Assembly (NCBI GenBank): GCA_023525715.1
Contig: CM042010.1
Span: forward strand, 61,307,729-61,371,728
Length of the DNA: 64,000 nucleotides
Source of the DNA: Cichorium intybus
Lineage: Eukaryota > Streptophyta > Magnoliopsida > Asterales > Asteraceae
Direction: 5' to 3'
The translations under genes and the position numbers were made by a program. The notes beneath the pieces were generated by a model. That model was given only the letters and a program-made list of their open reading frames with translations, was not told the origin of the DNA and ran no database searches. Positions 12,335 to 22,308 of the stretch are shown piece by piece (positions within the stretch are counted from its first letter, which is position 1; every line of letters begins with the position of its first letter).

Positions 12335-12725
12335 CCGCACCCTGTGTCATAGCTATATAAGTTGCACCAAAACATTATCAATATATAAATCATAGCCCTC
12401 AGGCCGCACCAATTGGTTTCAATAAACTGATATCATAGCCATAAGACGGTACCATGTTCCTGTAACAATATCATAGCCGTATAGGCTGCACCAATTGGAT
12501 ATAGCATCCAATATCATAGCCACAAGTGGCCGCACCATCTATTATCAGCTTATTTCACAATCAATCATGGCTTACGGGTGTACCCGCTATTGCCTAGACT
12601 CACGGCTCCGTTCTTGTCATCGCAATGACTCACGACTTATCTGGTATTGTCGCATTACTGACTCACAGCTCCGTTCTTGTCTTTTTCAGACTCACGGCTT
12701 ATCTGGTATTGTCATATTTCAAATC
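12335..12725. repeat. Degenerate tandem repeats inside the solo LTR
   Basis: Repeats of a catagccNNaNNNgccgcacca motif (12335-12540) are followed by two copies of a unit starting GACTCACGGCTCCGTTCTTG (about 12597 and 12660). Confidence 0.6.
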
Positions 12726-13202
12726 ACGTAACTTGTCATTTTTGTCCCTCGAAGCTGTTTCAACCTGTAACAGTTCAATCATCATATATCATATATGATA
12801 TCAGTGAGATTACTCACCTGGATGCTAGCTGCATTTGAATCCGGTTGTTTCTTGCTTTTGCGTGCACCACAACCATTTATCCCGTACCTATTTATTCATT
12901 TATATACCAAATGATAATAGGTTAATAACCATTTTAGTTGACTCTACTACACAAGAGTCCTATACAATTCAATTGGGAACCATTTCCAAGTATTTCCAAT
13001 CAATAACCATCGTTATATAGTTTAATACACTTCCCGAAATACGCGTATTCTACTATAGTATTTTCGGGAGGTCGTATTCGTATTCCGATAATTTTCCATA
13101 AAGTTTCACAACATATTAGACCTATGTTTAAAATTTCAGGTCAATCGGATAAGCCTAGCATCAAAATCAAATTTGGAAAATGCACCAAATTTTAACAGAG
13201 GC

Positions 13203-13395
13203 TGAAATGGTTTCTGCCCAGGGCTCGAGTCGCGACCGAACCTATGGTCGAGTCGCAAAGGCCAAGCCTTCGGGTCGCGAGGGTCGCGAGGGTCAAGTCG
13301 CGAAGGCACACCCTCGAGTCGTGAGGACCATGCTGCTCGCGTCGCGAAGGTTCTCACCCTCGAGTCGCGAGGACCATGCTGGTCGAGTCGCGAGA
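13203..13395. repeat. TCGCGA-rich minisatellite inside the solo LTR
   Basis: Repeated gtcgcgag/gtcgcgaagg motifs, with a longer unit (CCTCGAGTCGNGAGGACCAT) occurring twice. This GC-rich island stands out in an AT-rich LTR and is dense in CpG, so it is a likely methylation target. Confidence 0.7.
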
Positions 13396-14227
13396 GCTGA
13401 TCAGCAGGCCAGAAACTCCGATTTTCAAGCTACAAAATCCCATTTTCTCATTTTAAGCCCTTAATACTCGACTTAACGATCAGGGATTGTTCTAGGACTA
13501 AAACCTTTGTCTAATAACAAGTTTTAAGCCCTTAGAAACACCTTAATCACATCAATTCATGATTTAGGGTTCTTGAGCAACATTTCAAATTCATCAACAA
13601 TAGCAACCTACTTCCATTTTTCTTGAATTAAGTCCTTTTTGCATGACTTATTGAAAGTATTAAGCTACTTTCAACCACATATCATAACTGAAATTTGCAG
13701 ATTTCAGTTTCTATCAAACCCATCAAGAATACCTCAAGAACTTGGCTAGAAAATCAAATTACTAACCTTGTTTAACTTAGGAATCACCAATTCCAAGCTA
13801 TGATTCCAATTCCTTGCTTCAAGCTTCAAAGATTTCCAGGTTTTTGCTCTCAAAAACCCTTCCCGTTGCTGCACAAATGGCCAGTCAAAGAAGAGAGTCA
13901 ACCTCTCTATTTATACTTCCAAAATTTACAAATTTGGTCCTTAAGTTCATTTTCTTGAACTTTGACCACAATAATCAAGTTTTATTACATAAAACTTTCA
14001 TTTCTCATACTTTTGCCACCAGCAACATTATTTTTACATAATTGGTCTTTCACTTGGTCAAATGACCAAATTACCCCTTTTATGGTAAAATGACCAAAAA
14101 TCAGTTTTTATAACATTTTAAGTCCAAAACTCAAAATATTATTTCAAACCAAATTCTTTTCTGTCCAAAAGACCAAATTACCCTTTATTATATTTACATA
14201 AAAAGAGTGTCTTGGCGTTACAGTTAC

Positions 14228-15040
14228 CCTTCCTCATATATTGATACAACCATCCATGGCAGCATCGTGAGTCATATGGATAACCATTAAAGGCATCTTG
14301 AGGTGACAAACCACCCCCTATCAGCGAGAAATCCTAATGATGCGAATTTGAAATCTATAGAATCCGAGTTACTAAATTCGAAGGATGAGGCGACGAGATC
14401 TGTAATGCTAATTCGGAATGGAGTTCAGAATCTGAGTCAGAATGCATCTCCAGGTTTTCGACTTTTTTTTGCTACTTTTTGGGCAATTTTGAGAAACCAA
14501 ATGCTAAAATCAATCTTTCTTCTCCACCACCACCGTTACTTTTTGGGTAATTTTGAGATCTGTAATGCCGATTCAATCGATTTTGCTTTTGTTATTTCTG
14601 GTGTTCTTTTGATGTGGGTTTTGCACCGTACTTTCTTCTCAAACACCACTCGATTTTGATTTTGTTATTTCTGCGTTATTTTGATGTGAGTTTTGCAACC
14701 GGAGTTCATACCTTTGTCGGGAAGGCTGCTCATTTTTTCGGGAAGGCTCCTAAAGTTCAGAATGCTATTATTTTCTTTTTTCCTTTCGTATTGAATTAAT
14801 TACATTTAATAGGTTTAGTGATTCCACAACTTCCATAGTTCGTTCAAGAGATTAAAAACTCCATCGTAACACTTCTATAAGAAATCTAGCAATAAATGTG
14901 ATTATGTTATTATTATGGCAAAAAAAATAATTCTTTTCCGCTTGATATTATATTTTCTTTCTTTTGTTATGCAATTTTTAATATTCTCTTTGCTTTGTTT
15001 GGTTATGCAATTTTGGTTATGGTTATGTTATGAAATTTTC
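14228..15040. other. No gene recognised
   Basis: Short open frames (for example 14303-14659) show no domain. They continue the sequence left of the solo LTR. T-rich toward 15040. Confidence 0.4.
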
Positions 15041-16020
15041 AGATAGATTCATATGTGCATATCTACATGACGCAATATATACGTACATATGTGCAAATTT
15101 TAATAGTTCATACTTTTATATACTTTTATACATGCACATGTTCAAGTATAGGTGTGTGCATACATTCATATGTTTATAAATACATATAACGTATTTGTTT
15201 GTCCAAAAGGGAATACATGTGCACCAAAATATCTACACATGTATATAAATGCATATGTGCAAATGTGACGTACAATGCATTTGTCTGTTCAAATATGAAT
15301 ACATATGCCAAAGTGTATGCACATGTGTAGAAATGTATATGTGCACATGTGTATAAATGTATATGTGCATGAATGTATGTCCACATGTCCATATGAGTAT
15401 ATGCATAAATGTATATGCTGATATACACATGTACACATATACATATGTGCATACGTACATATATGTTTTAATGTATGTACAAGTGTATATATGCACAAGT
15501 TTGTATGTGCATATATGTGCATGTGTTTATCTCCATGATTGTGTATATATCCGTCAAATGTAAGTACATGTGTATAAAAGTATATCCATATGTATGTATG
15601 TGGATATGTGCATATACATATGTGTGTATGTGCATATGTGATAATTTCTTTATATTTACGTTTGTGTATAGATGTGTGCATATGTGCATATCTTTATTTG
15701 TGTGTATATCCGTCAAATGTGAATACATGTGTACAAAAGTATATGCATATGTATAGATGTGCATATGTTCATATATGCACTTTTGTATAAACGTATATAC
15801 ATATATGTATGTGTGCATATGTGCATAAATAGATATATGCATAAATCAATTTGTGCCAATGTATATATGTGCATGAATGTATATACATACATGTATAAAT
15901 GCATATATGTATTGTGCAGATATGTCAATTTTTTATATCACTATTTATGCATATGTTTGTGAAATCGTGAATACATTAGCATAAATGTATGTGCACATAT
16001 GCATATAAAGAGATATGATG
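15040..16020. repeat. About 1 kb of degenerate alternating purine-pyrimidine repeat
   Basis: Irregular repeats of ATGTGCATATATGTG-like strings fill the region. Because start and stop codons follow the repeat phase, many His/Tyr/Met/Ile/Cys-rich ORFs appear on both strands. None is a gene. The alternating pattern (AT, GT and GC steps) favours Z-DNA or cruciforms. Confidence 0.8.
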
Positions 16021-16471
<451 letters not shown>

Positions 16472-16609
16472 GGCGAGTAGTTTTATTCCGGCTATTTGTT
16501 TTCGCAAGATTTTGGTATCATTTTACAGGAATTTCATATGTTTGTTATAGAGATTTTTATCGAAAACTTCAAAATAATAATGACCCTGTGTCCTAATCTT
16601 AATCTTAAT

Positions 16610-16880
16610 GGGGTACCCGCGCAATGCAACGGTCGTTGAAGAGGGCGAGGGGAGGCGGTGAATAGGTTTCTTTCATAATTTATTTTCAGAAATATGTCAT
16701 ATTCTAAATAATATACAATGAATCAGAAAATAGCTTTTACCATAAAGTGACATATACAGTATTATATATGTGGTTTTCTTAATTTGAGTTTTGTTTTGGT
16801 GAGTTGTGGATATTAACATGAGAAGATAAATTTTCAAACAATTTTGGGTAACAGGTGTACCCGCGCAATGCGGCGGGTGC
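16610..16880 (-). mobile_element. Two further Helitron-like end motifs
   Basis: GTACCCGCGCAATGC recurs at about 16614 and 16858, in the same orientation as at 16452. Repetition every 160-250 bp suggests nested or tandem insertion of related non-autonomous elements. Confidence 0.4.
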
Positions 16881-17469
16881 TAATTGGTTTGGGGTGAGGG
16901 GGAGCAAGGTTCGGTGATAAGACACCATAACCTGTGAAAATAAGAAAATATACCTCAATATTATGATGATAAGACGATGCTTTAATTATTAACATAATTA
17001 TAACTAAATACAAAAATTGGGCAATGCTTTAATTAGTTGATAAAACATCCACTACAATGTTGTGAACACGAGCATACAAATGTACATTTTAATTTGCGAT
17101 TCAACATTTCATTTTTCTAGGTTTTATCAAACAAAAATAAAAATTATACTTACTACTATAGACTATAATAAATGGATATAAAGTTAAACATTGTTATATT
17201 TTTTATCTCATGCCATGTCTCTATCATCAACCAATTGCAAAATGAAGTGACGTATATTTGTGTTTTAATAAGTGATCATATTTACTAATTTTTTAAAAGG
17301 TTTATATTTTATACGTATATTTATATGTATCAAGCTACATTTTAATTTGAAGGTATTAAAAGACATTTTTGATATTTTATATGATGCATCTATAAAAAAC
17401 TATGTAGTTTTTGTGTACCAAAGCCTAAATACAAAATGGTGTATTGATCTAACAACATAGGTTTAAGTT
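16881..17469. other. AT-rich sequence, nothing recognised
   Basis: A 62-codon open frame (17272-17460) has no recognisable feature and runs into the left target duplication of the SINE. Confidence 0.4.
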
Positions 17470-17482
17470 AAATTTAAGTGTG

Positions 17483-17759
17483 AACCATCACCCTGATGGC
17501 CTAGTGGATAAGACTTTGGACTCTTTCTCTTCCCCCATAAAGAGGTTCCAAGTTCTAATCTCACTCCCTCCCTTTCCCCATAGGGAGTGTTAGGTTTCAA
17601 TCAGGGGATGGCCACTGGCCACCTCTCTACCCCCGTAGGTGATTGACCCGGACCACCCTGCTGCCAGGTGTGCGTGGGCCCCGAGGTTGCTTCATCAGGG
17701 TCATCCAAAGGATGGGTCGGGTGGGGTCCTCGGTTATCAAAAAAAAAAAAAAAAAAAAA
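17483..17759 (+). mobile_element. tRNA-derived SINE
   Basis: A Pol III A box TGGCCTAGTGG (17497-17507) and B box GGTTCCAAGTT (17544-17554) lie near the 5' end. The body is about 255 bp and ends in 21 A residues (17739-17759). Near-identical direct repeats flank it: AAATTTAAGTGTG (17470-17482) and AAATTTGAGTGTG (17757-17769). Internal Pol III promoter, A tail and target duplication are the defining features of a SINE. It would be mobilised in trans by a LINE. Confidence 0.9.
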
Positions 17760-17769
17760 TTTGAGTGTG

Positions 17770-18161
17770 TAAACAATGAGTGTATGTATAAGATAGATTT
17801 TATGGTAAATTTAAGATTTTAAACTTATCATCAATTTATACAAGAATTCATATTCTAATATCTAATTACTATATATCCTTGTCAAGTTTTAAATTAAAGA
17901 TCATACCAATTATTTAGAAATTTTAGCATTATACCAAAATCACCAACTCCAAACCCCAGATACAAATCTCTACAAAGTAACCAGATTATTTTTTTTGGTG
18001 TGCATTAAATTTTGAATACCTACGAGAATAATAGAAAATTAATATTTTTAGGTGTGCATCAAAACGTCAAAAACTACGTCCGTTTGTAGACATTTATCAT
18101 ATAACTTATAAAGCTATAAATACAAGTAATTTTACAAAAAATTAACAAAACTCGAACCTAA
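17770..18161. other. AT-rich sequence, nothing recognised
   Basis: No domain or structured repeat was seen. Confidence 0.4.
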
Positions 18162-18566
18162 CAAATAGAAAACTAATATTTTTACTATTGATGGAATCTT
18201 AAGAGTTATACCACACGCTCTTTTATTATGAGTTGTACCACACGCTTGATGAATGATTTATATTTAAATAAATCATAAAGAATTTAACTTTAATAATTAA
18301 AACAACATTTTTTGTTATTTGGTCATGAACCTGGGCCCATCATCAAGTGAGAGCTGCACGCTGACAAATTGAAAACTAATATTTTCACTATTGATGGAAT
18401 CTTATGAGTTGTACCATACGCTCTTTTATTATGAGTTGTACCACACGCTTGGATGAATGATTTATATTTAAATAAATCTTAACGGATTTAACTTTAATAA
18501 TAAAAAAGACAACATTTTTTGTTATTTGATCATGAATCTGGGCCCATCATCAAGTGAGAGCTGCAT
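18162..18566. repeat. Tandem duplication of a 203-bp unit
   Basis: The unit beginning CAAATAGAAAACTAATATTT (18162) recurs at 18365 and runs to GGGCCCATCATCAAGTGAGA plus GCTGCA. The two copies differ at roughly a dozen positions, so the duplication is not recent. Confidence 0.9.
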
Positions 18567-19018
18567 GTTTAAAGTCGCTTTAAACATATAATCATATATC
18601 CCATTTTACTTTTATGAAAAATATAGATTTATTAATATATTTTGAACCGATATTTGAACACTTGACTGGTTGGAATCATTAAATAAAAAGCTTAAATTCG
18701 GAATTTAGCTATACCTAATAACCTAAATACACAACCCAAACCCTAAAATCATTTCACTCCAGCCGCTACTCTCCTTCTCCTTGTCCGCTTCTCTAACGGT
18801 ATAAATTATGTAAAACTCAGAATGTCACATGTGTGAGATATGATCAGGTGAAATTCAGGAAAAATAATAAACCAAAAGTTAGAAAACTTCACAAGAGATC
18901 AAGATGGGCATTTTGTCATTTCCACTTAAAAACCAGCCCACGGTTTCTAATACCTGTGGACTCCGCCTCTCTTCCCTATGTCACGTAAATCAGAGAAAGA
19001 AATCAGAAAAAAGGGGAA
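18567..19018. other. Host flank of the viral cluster
   Basis: No gene was recognised. The last bases before the viral sequence are AAAAAAGGGGAA, and several AATCAGA strings lie close to the junction, similar to the viral AAATCAGAGC. Confidence 0.4.
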
Positions 19019-19221
19019 GTAATAAATCAGAGCTTATTTGTGTTAAGTTTTGAGTGCTCTCAAAATTCCTCTGTTGAAGCCTTATGCTTCTGAATAGCAG
19101 AGTTCTCTGTTGAAGCCTCGCGCTTCTGAATAGTAGAGCCTATCGAAGTACCCACGAAGCAGTTAATCAACGCATCGTCCAGACATCAGTCAGGTACATC
19201 CCTTACACATCCACATACATC

Positions 19222-19404
19222 ATGACCGATTCGAAAATACAAATACAAAACAATCGATATTATTTTGCATTAAAGATTCATAAACAAAGATTTAAAAATA
19301 GAATTGAACGTAATATCCATCTCCCTGTAACACAGTTAGAGGTTGATATCTACGATAATCAGCTTAAGTATCTACATGCAAGAATTTCAGAAACCACATG
19401 TTAA
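19222..19404 (+). CDS. Leader small ORF (60 aa), copy 1
   Basis: It encodes a basic 60-residue protein beginning MTDSKIQIQNNRYYFALKI and ending ISETTC. The same ORF is found almost unchanged in all leader copies, always between promoter and primer-binding site. The protein is lysine/arginine-rich in the middle and has no family I recognise. By position it recalls the small leader ORF VII of caulimoviruses, but that ORF lies downstream of the primer-binding site. It could be a real protein or a translated leader ORF that controls ribosome shunting. Confidence 0.5.
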   Translation: MTDSKIQIQNNRYYFALKIHKQRFKNRIERNIHLPVTQLEVDIYDNQLKYLHARISETTC

Positions 19405-19469
19405 ACCATTCCGCATTTATTTTGCTATATTTCTGTTATTATCCATATGTCCATTTATGTTTCCCCATT

Positions 19470-19481
19470 TGGTATCAGAGC
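19470..19481 (+). promoter_or_regulatory. Viral primer-binding site (tRNA-Met), copy 1
   Basis: TGGTATCAGAGC, the standard caulimovirid minus-strand primer site. Confidence 0.9.
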
Positions 19482-19679
19482 TAAGTAACGATTTAATGAT
19501 AAGTAACGATTTTACTATATCAGAGCTATGTAACGATTTTACTATATCAGAGCTAAGTAACGATTTTACTATATCAAAGCTAAGTAACGATTTAATGATA
19601 AGTAACGATTTTACTATATCAGAGCTAAGTAACAATTTAATGATAAGTAACGATTTTACTATATCAGAGCTAAGTAACG
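19482..19679 (+). repeat. PBS-like repeats in the leader tail
   Basis: Units of about 26 bp, CTAAGTAACGATTTTACTATATCAGAG-like, each carry TATCAGAGC, the last nine bases of the primer-binding site. Five such half-sites follow the true site here (one is TATCAAAGC). Confidence 0.85.
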
Positions 19680-20149
19680 AATGAATAAAATATGTCTTTT
19701 GAATATATTAACAATATTATGATTTTGCAGTTTCACGATAGAGAAAACAATGAAGAAAAATGTTTGTATTACCAATTTTATACAATTTGCAACCAGAAGA
19801 CTTATTAATAGTCAAAACAGATGCATCAAAAGTATACAGTAATACGAAAGTATTACCAAAAGCATACAGTGATACGAAAGTATCTTCAAAAGTATACAGT
19901 AATACGAAAGTATTACCAGAAGCATACAGTGATACGAAAGTATCATCAAAAGTATACAGTAATACGAAAGTATTACCAGAAGCATACATTGATACGAAAG
20001 TATCATCAAAAGCATACATTGATACGAAAGTATCATCAAAAGTATACATTGATACGAAAGTATCATCAAATTATACACATTACAGGTACATAAAGAGTGA
20101 GCACAACCACATAGCAGATACATTGACGAGAGAATGGAAGCCATTATGA
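19676..20149 (+). pseudogene. Form-A RNase H stub of POL behind the CP end
   Basis: It begins with the last bases of CP (AACGAATGA), then a 75-nt A-specific linker, then a frame from about 19760 with VLPILYNLQPEDLLIVKTDA, the RNase H first aspartate (TDAS), eight hairpin-repeat units, and the C-terminus HNHIADTLTREWKPL. Protease, RT and the middle of RNase H (second and third catalytic acidic residues) are missing. The same CP-to-stub join exists at 52807-52883, so it is a shared structure of form A. Confidence 0.8.
19832..20071 (+). repeat. 30-nt coding minisatellite, 8 units, each a GAAA-loop hairpin
   Basis: Units alternate between GTGATACGAAAGTATCAT and GTAATACGAAAGTATTAC cores. Each core folds as a 5-7 bp stem closed by GAAA, and the first stem pair switches between G-C and A-T. 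The array stays in the POL frame and encodes 10-residue repeats such as AYSDTKVSSK and VYSNTKVLPE. Confidence 0.95.
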
Positions 20150-21522
20150 AGCAAATCCAGCACCAGCTAAAACAGAAGCAGGAACAAAAAGTAGCCATGA
20201 TGAAGCAACTAGAAACAATCAAGAAAGAAGAAGAACAGCTCCAACAAACACTGCAGATATTGTCTATACAGTTCACTCCAGTCAAAGAAGACGCAGAAAA
20301 GTCAACAGGCAGTTCAACCATTCCACCTACACCAACAATCCAGCAAATTTCATCAGACAATACCGATAAACAACAGGAGAAGCCATCATCATCCACATGT
20401 AACTCTCAAGAAATATTCAAAACTCATCAACAATCAACTGATGCAGAGACGAAGAAATGGTACGTTATTTTTAACGGACCACACAAAGGAATCTATAACG
20501 ATTGGGGAATTGCAAATTCTCATATCGTTGGAAAGAACGTTACACACAAAAGTTACAAAACAAAAGCTGAAGCAGAAACAGCATTCAGAGAAGCATACAA
20601 AACGGTTACAACTGAAACCGTTGAAAAATCATCAAAGACAACAATCCTTGGAACCCTTTTAAAAACAGAACCACAACCAAAGTCTTTAAACCAATTAAAC
20701 GCAGTCAAAGCAGCCAAAGCAGCCCTACAAGCTATACCATTTACAAAAGAAAAAGAATTAATGAAAAAACCAACCACAGAAAAATTCGCAAAATTATGGG
20801 ACAGCCTAGTCTCATACACAGAGGTCCATTCACTAATCGGCTTTTACCCAGTCATAAGAAAGCCAGGCCCAAAGGCAATCTTCTTAGCCAACCTTACCGA
20901 TCCAATGACTCTTTGGGAATATTTCACCCATGGATTCATCGATACAATCTACCTAAATGGAAACAACCTACAGTGCATTAGTGAATTTCCAACTAATTTT
21001 CAATCAGTCATCCGCCATTACAAAACACGTTTTGCCAAGGAACGTGATTTATTCATTAAATTACATTCCAGTTATCCATTTTTCGATGAAGACTCTCAAC
21101 TACTAGTTCCAAGTATTACATTTGCATACATGGGAATTAGTAATGGATCCAAGCCAACAAAAGATGAACTACCACACGAAACACCAACACAAGACCATCT
21201 AATTTTTGCATTAGCAGGAGTTTATTTAGCCTCTTCAAGAATAGGCAACATAAAAGATCAAAAATCACAAGTCATGATAAACTATTGCAGTAAAACATTT
21301 CTGTTATATACAACAAATGACACAGAAATATCAACCGAAGGAATGCAAGTCGTAGAACGATTCGAAGAACCATTTGAAACATTCTCGCATCATCTTGCCG
21401 TTCTACCTGTAGAAATTAAAAAACAATTATGCAAACATATTATGCATTTTCCACGCCACCAATGCAATTATTGTCAAGAAAACACGGACGAGACACCATT
21501 CATGGAGATAATGGAAGAATAA
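20134..21522 (+). CDS. Transactivator/viroplasmin (TAV), intact 462 aa
   Basis: This is the caulimovirus ORF VI type protein: it forms the inclusion bodies where the virus replicates and allows reinitiation on polycistronic RNA. Residues 2-50 are a Gln/Glu/Lys-rich coiled coil. Residues 107-152 (KKWYVIFNGPHKGIYNDWG...) are a viroplasmin / RNase H1 N-terminal-like fold. The middle holds LWDSLVSYTEVHSLIGFYPV. The C-terminus is rich in His and Cys (CKHIMHF, CNYC), possibly metal-binding. The start overlaps the POL end by 16 nt (ATGGAAGCCATTATGA). It is the only full-length uninterrupted TAV in the window. A promoter of this viral type is present downstream, but I see none directly upstream. Confidence 0.9.
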   Translation: MEAIMKQIQHQLKQKQEQKVAMMKQLETIKKEEEQLQQTLQILSIQFTPVKEDAEKSTGSSTIPPTPTIQQISSDNTDKQQEKPSSSTCNSQEIFKTHQQSTDAETKKWYVIFNGPHKGIYNDWGIANSHIVGKNVTHKSYKTKAEAETAFREAYKTVTTETVEKSSKTTILGTLLKTEPQPKSLNQLNAVKAAKAALQAIPFTKEKELMKKPTTEKFAKLWDSLVSYTEVHSLIGFYPVIRKPGPKAIFLANLTDPMTLWEYFTHGFIDTIYLNGNNLQCISEFPTNFQSVIRHYKTRFAKERDLFIKLHSSYPFFDEDSQLLVPSITFAYMGISNGSKPTKDELPHETPTQDHLIFALAGVYLASSRIGNIKDQKSQVMINYCSKTFLLYTTNDTEISTEGMQVVERFEEPFETFSHHLAVLPVEIKKQLCKHIMHFPRHQCNYCQENTDETPFMEIMEE

Positions 21523-21830
21523 TACACAACACTCATCAACAGTGCACAGCACTCATCAAAAGCATTCAATCATTATGCACGACGCATTTTTCGCGGTGGT
21601 GAGGATTTGGAATTGACACAAAGAATATTTGTGGCCCCTCCCCTCATCATATCTTGTAAAAATGTAGACTTTTAGTTTTTGTCGTTTGTTTTTAATTATG
21701 TAAATTAGGTGCCAGTCACCATCCTATAGTTTGTCTTTATTTGTAAGTGCTAGACACAATAATGTAGTGTCAATAATAGCACGTATGCAGTAGCAGCCCT
21801 CATGTACTATAAATAAGGCGTTTGCCTAGT
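21523..21830 (+). promoter_or_regulatory. Viral intergenic promoter, type I
   Basis: TATAAATA lies at 21808-21815, with expected RNA start near 21840. CACAAAGAATATTTGTG (6-bp stem) lies shortly after the TAV stop. AATAAA at 21833-21838 is only about 20 nt past the TATA box. Type I is marked by GGCCCCTCCCCTCATCATAT and by AGCACGTATGCAGTAGCAGC upstream of the TATA box. It corresponds to the 35S-type promoter of caulimovirids. Confidence 0.85.
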
Positions 21831-21997
21831 GTAATAAATCAGAGCTTATTTGTGTTAAGTTTTGAGTGCTCTCAAAATTCCTCTGTTGAAGCCTTATGCT
21901 TCTGAATAGCAGAGCCTATCGAAGAATCCACGAAGCAGTTAATCAACGCATTGTCCAGACATCAGTCAGGTACATCCGTTACACATCTTCATACATT

Positions 21998-22180
21998 ATG
22001 ACCGATTCGAAAATACAAATACAAAACAATCGATATTATTTTGCATTAAAGATTCATAAACAAAGATTTACAAATAGAATTGAACGTAATATCCATCTCC
22101 CTGTAACACAGTTAGAGGTTGATATCTACGATAATCAGCTTAAGTATCTACATGCAAGAATTTCAGAAACCACATGTTAA
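21998..22180 (+). CDS. Leader small ORF, copy 2
   Basis: Same 60-residue protein as at 19222, with Lys-to-Thr at one position (RFTNRIERN). It is open upstream to the ATG at 21896. Confidence 0.5.
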   Translation: MTDSKIQIQNNRYYFALKIHKQRFTNRIERNIHLPVTQLEVDIYDNQLKYLHARISETTC

Positions 22181-22245
22181 ACCATTCCGCATTTATTTTG
22201 CTATATTTCTGTTATTATCCATATGTCCATTTATGTTTCCCCATT

Positions 22246-22257
22246 TGGTATCAGAGC
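22246..22257 (+). promoter_or_regulatory. Viral primer-binding site, copy 2
   Basis: TGGTATCAGAGC, followed by two half-site repeats. Confidence 0.9.
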
Positions 22258-22308
22258 TAAGTAACGATTTTACTATATCAAAGCTAAGTAACGATTTTAC
22301 TATATCAG

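Larger units (their letters stand above)
11811..14222. mobile_element. Solo LTR of a large LTR retrotransposon (2,412 bp, gypsy-like)
   Basis: The ends are TGTAACACCCGGC and TTGGCGTTACA, giving the inverted terminus TGTAACRCC. The flanks GTTAC (11806-11810) and GTTAC (14223-14227) are a perfect 5-bp target duplication. No gag-pol lies inside. A TGTAACACCC start is typical of Ty3/gypsy chromovirus LTRs. A single LTR with a target duplication on both sides is the product of LTR-LTR recombination. The interior carries local tandem repeats, listed separately. Confidence 0.75.
19019..19679 (+). other. Viral RNA leader without its promoter
   Basis: The match to other copies starts at GTAATAAATCAGAGC, i.e. 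about where transcription is expected to start, and lacks the TATA box. It holds two hairpin copies (19069-19102 and 19105-19138), the 60-codon ORF, the primer-binding site and a repeat-rich tail. The tail ends at a join to CP-end sequence through the shared string AACGA. Confidence 0.8.
21831..22308 (+). other. Viral leader, single-hairpin form
   Basis: It carries one hairpin (21881-21914). Because the second hairpin is absent, an upstream ATG (21896) is in frame with the small ORF and extends it to 94 codons. The leader ends within a PBS-like repeat that joins a second leader. Confidence 0.8.

Noticed and set aside
13136..13464. Arg/Asp-rich ORFs on both strands
   Set aside because: Translations of the TCGCGA minisatellite in the solo LTR.
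11811..14222. A DNA transposon with TGTAAC terminal inverted repeats
   Set aside because: The 5-bp duplication and very short terminal inversion fit an LTR better; there is no transposase and no long inverted repeat.
15174..15962. Overlapping Cys/His/Met-rich ORFs on both strands
   Set aside because: Products of the ATGTGCAT repeat; overlapping frames on both strands have the same composition and no domain.
17483..17760. A tRNA gene
   Set aside because: A and B boxes are present, but there is no cloverleaf of tRNA length. The poly(A) tail and target duplication make it a SINE.
19832..20071. CRISPR-like array of 30-nt repeats
   Set aside because: The units are contiguous with no spacers, in frame with POL, and in a plant genome.
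19812..20396. Minus-strand ORF of Tyr/Cys/Leu repeats opposite the minisatellite and TAV
   Set aside because: It is a shadow of the repeat and of TAV on the other strand, recurring wherever these occur.
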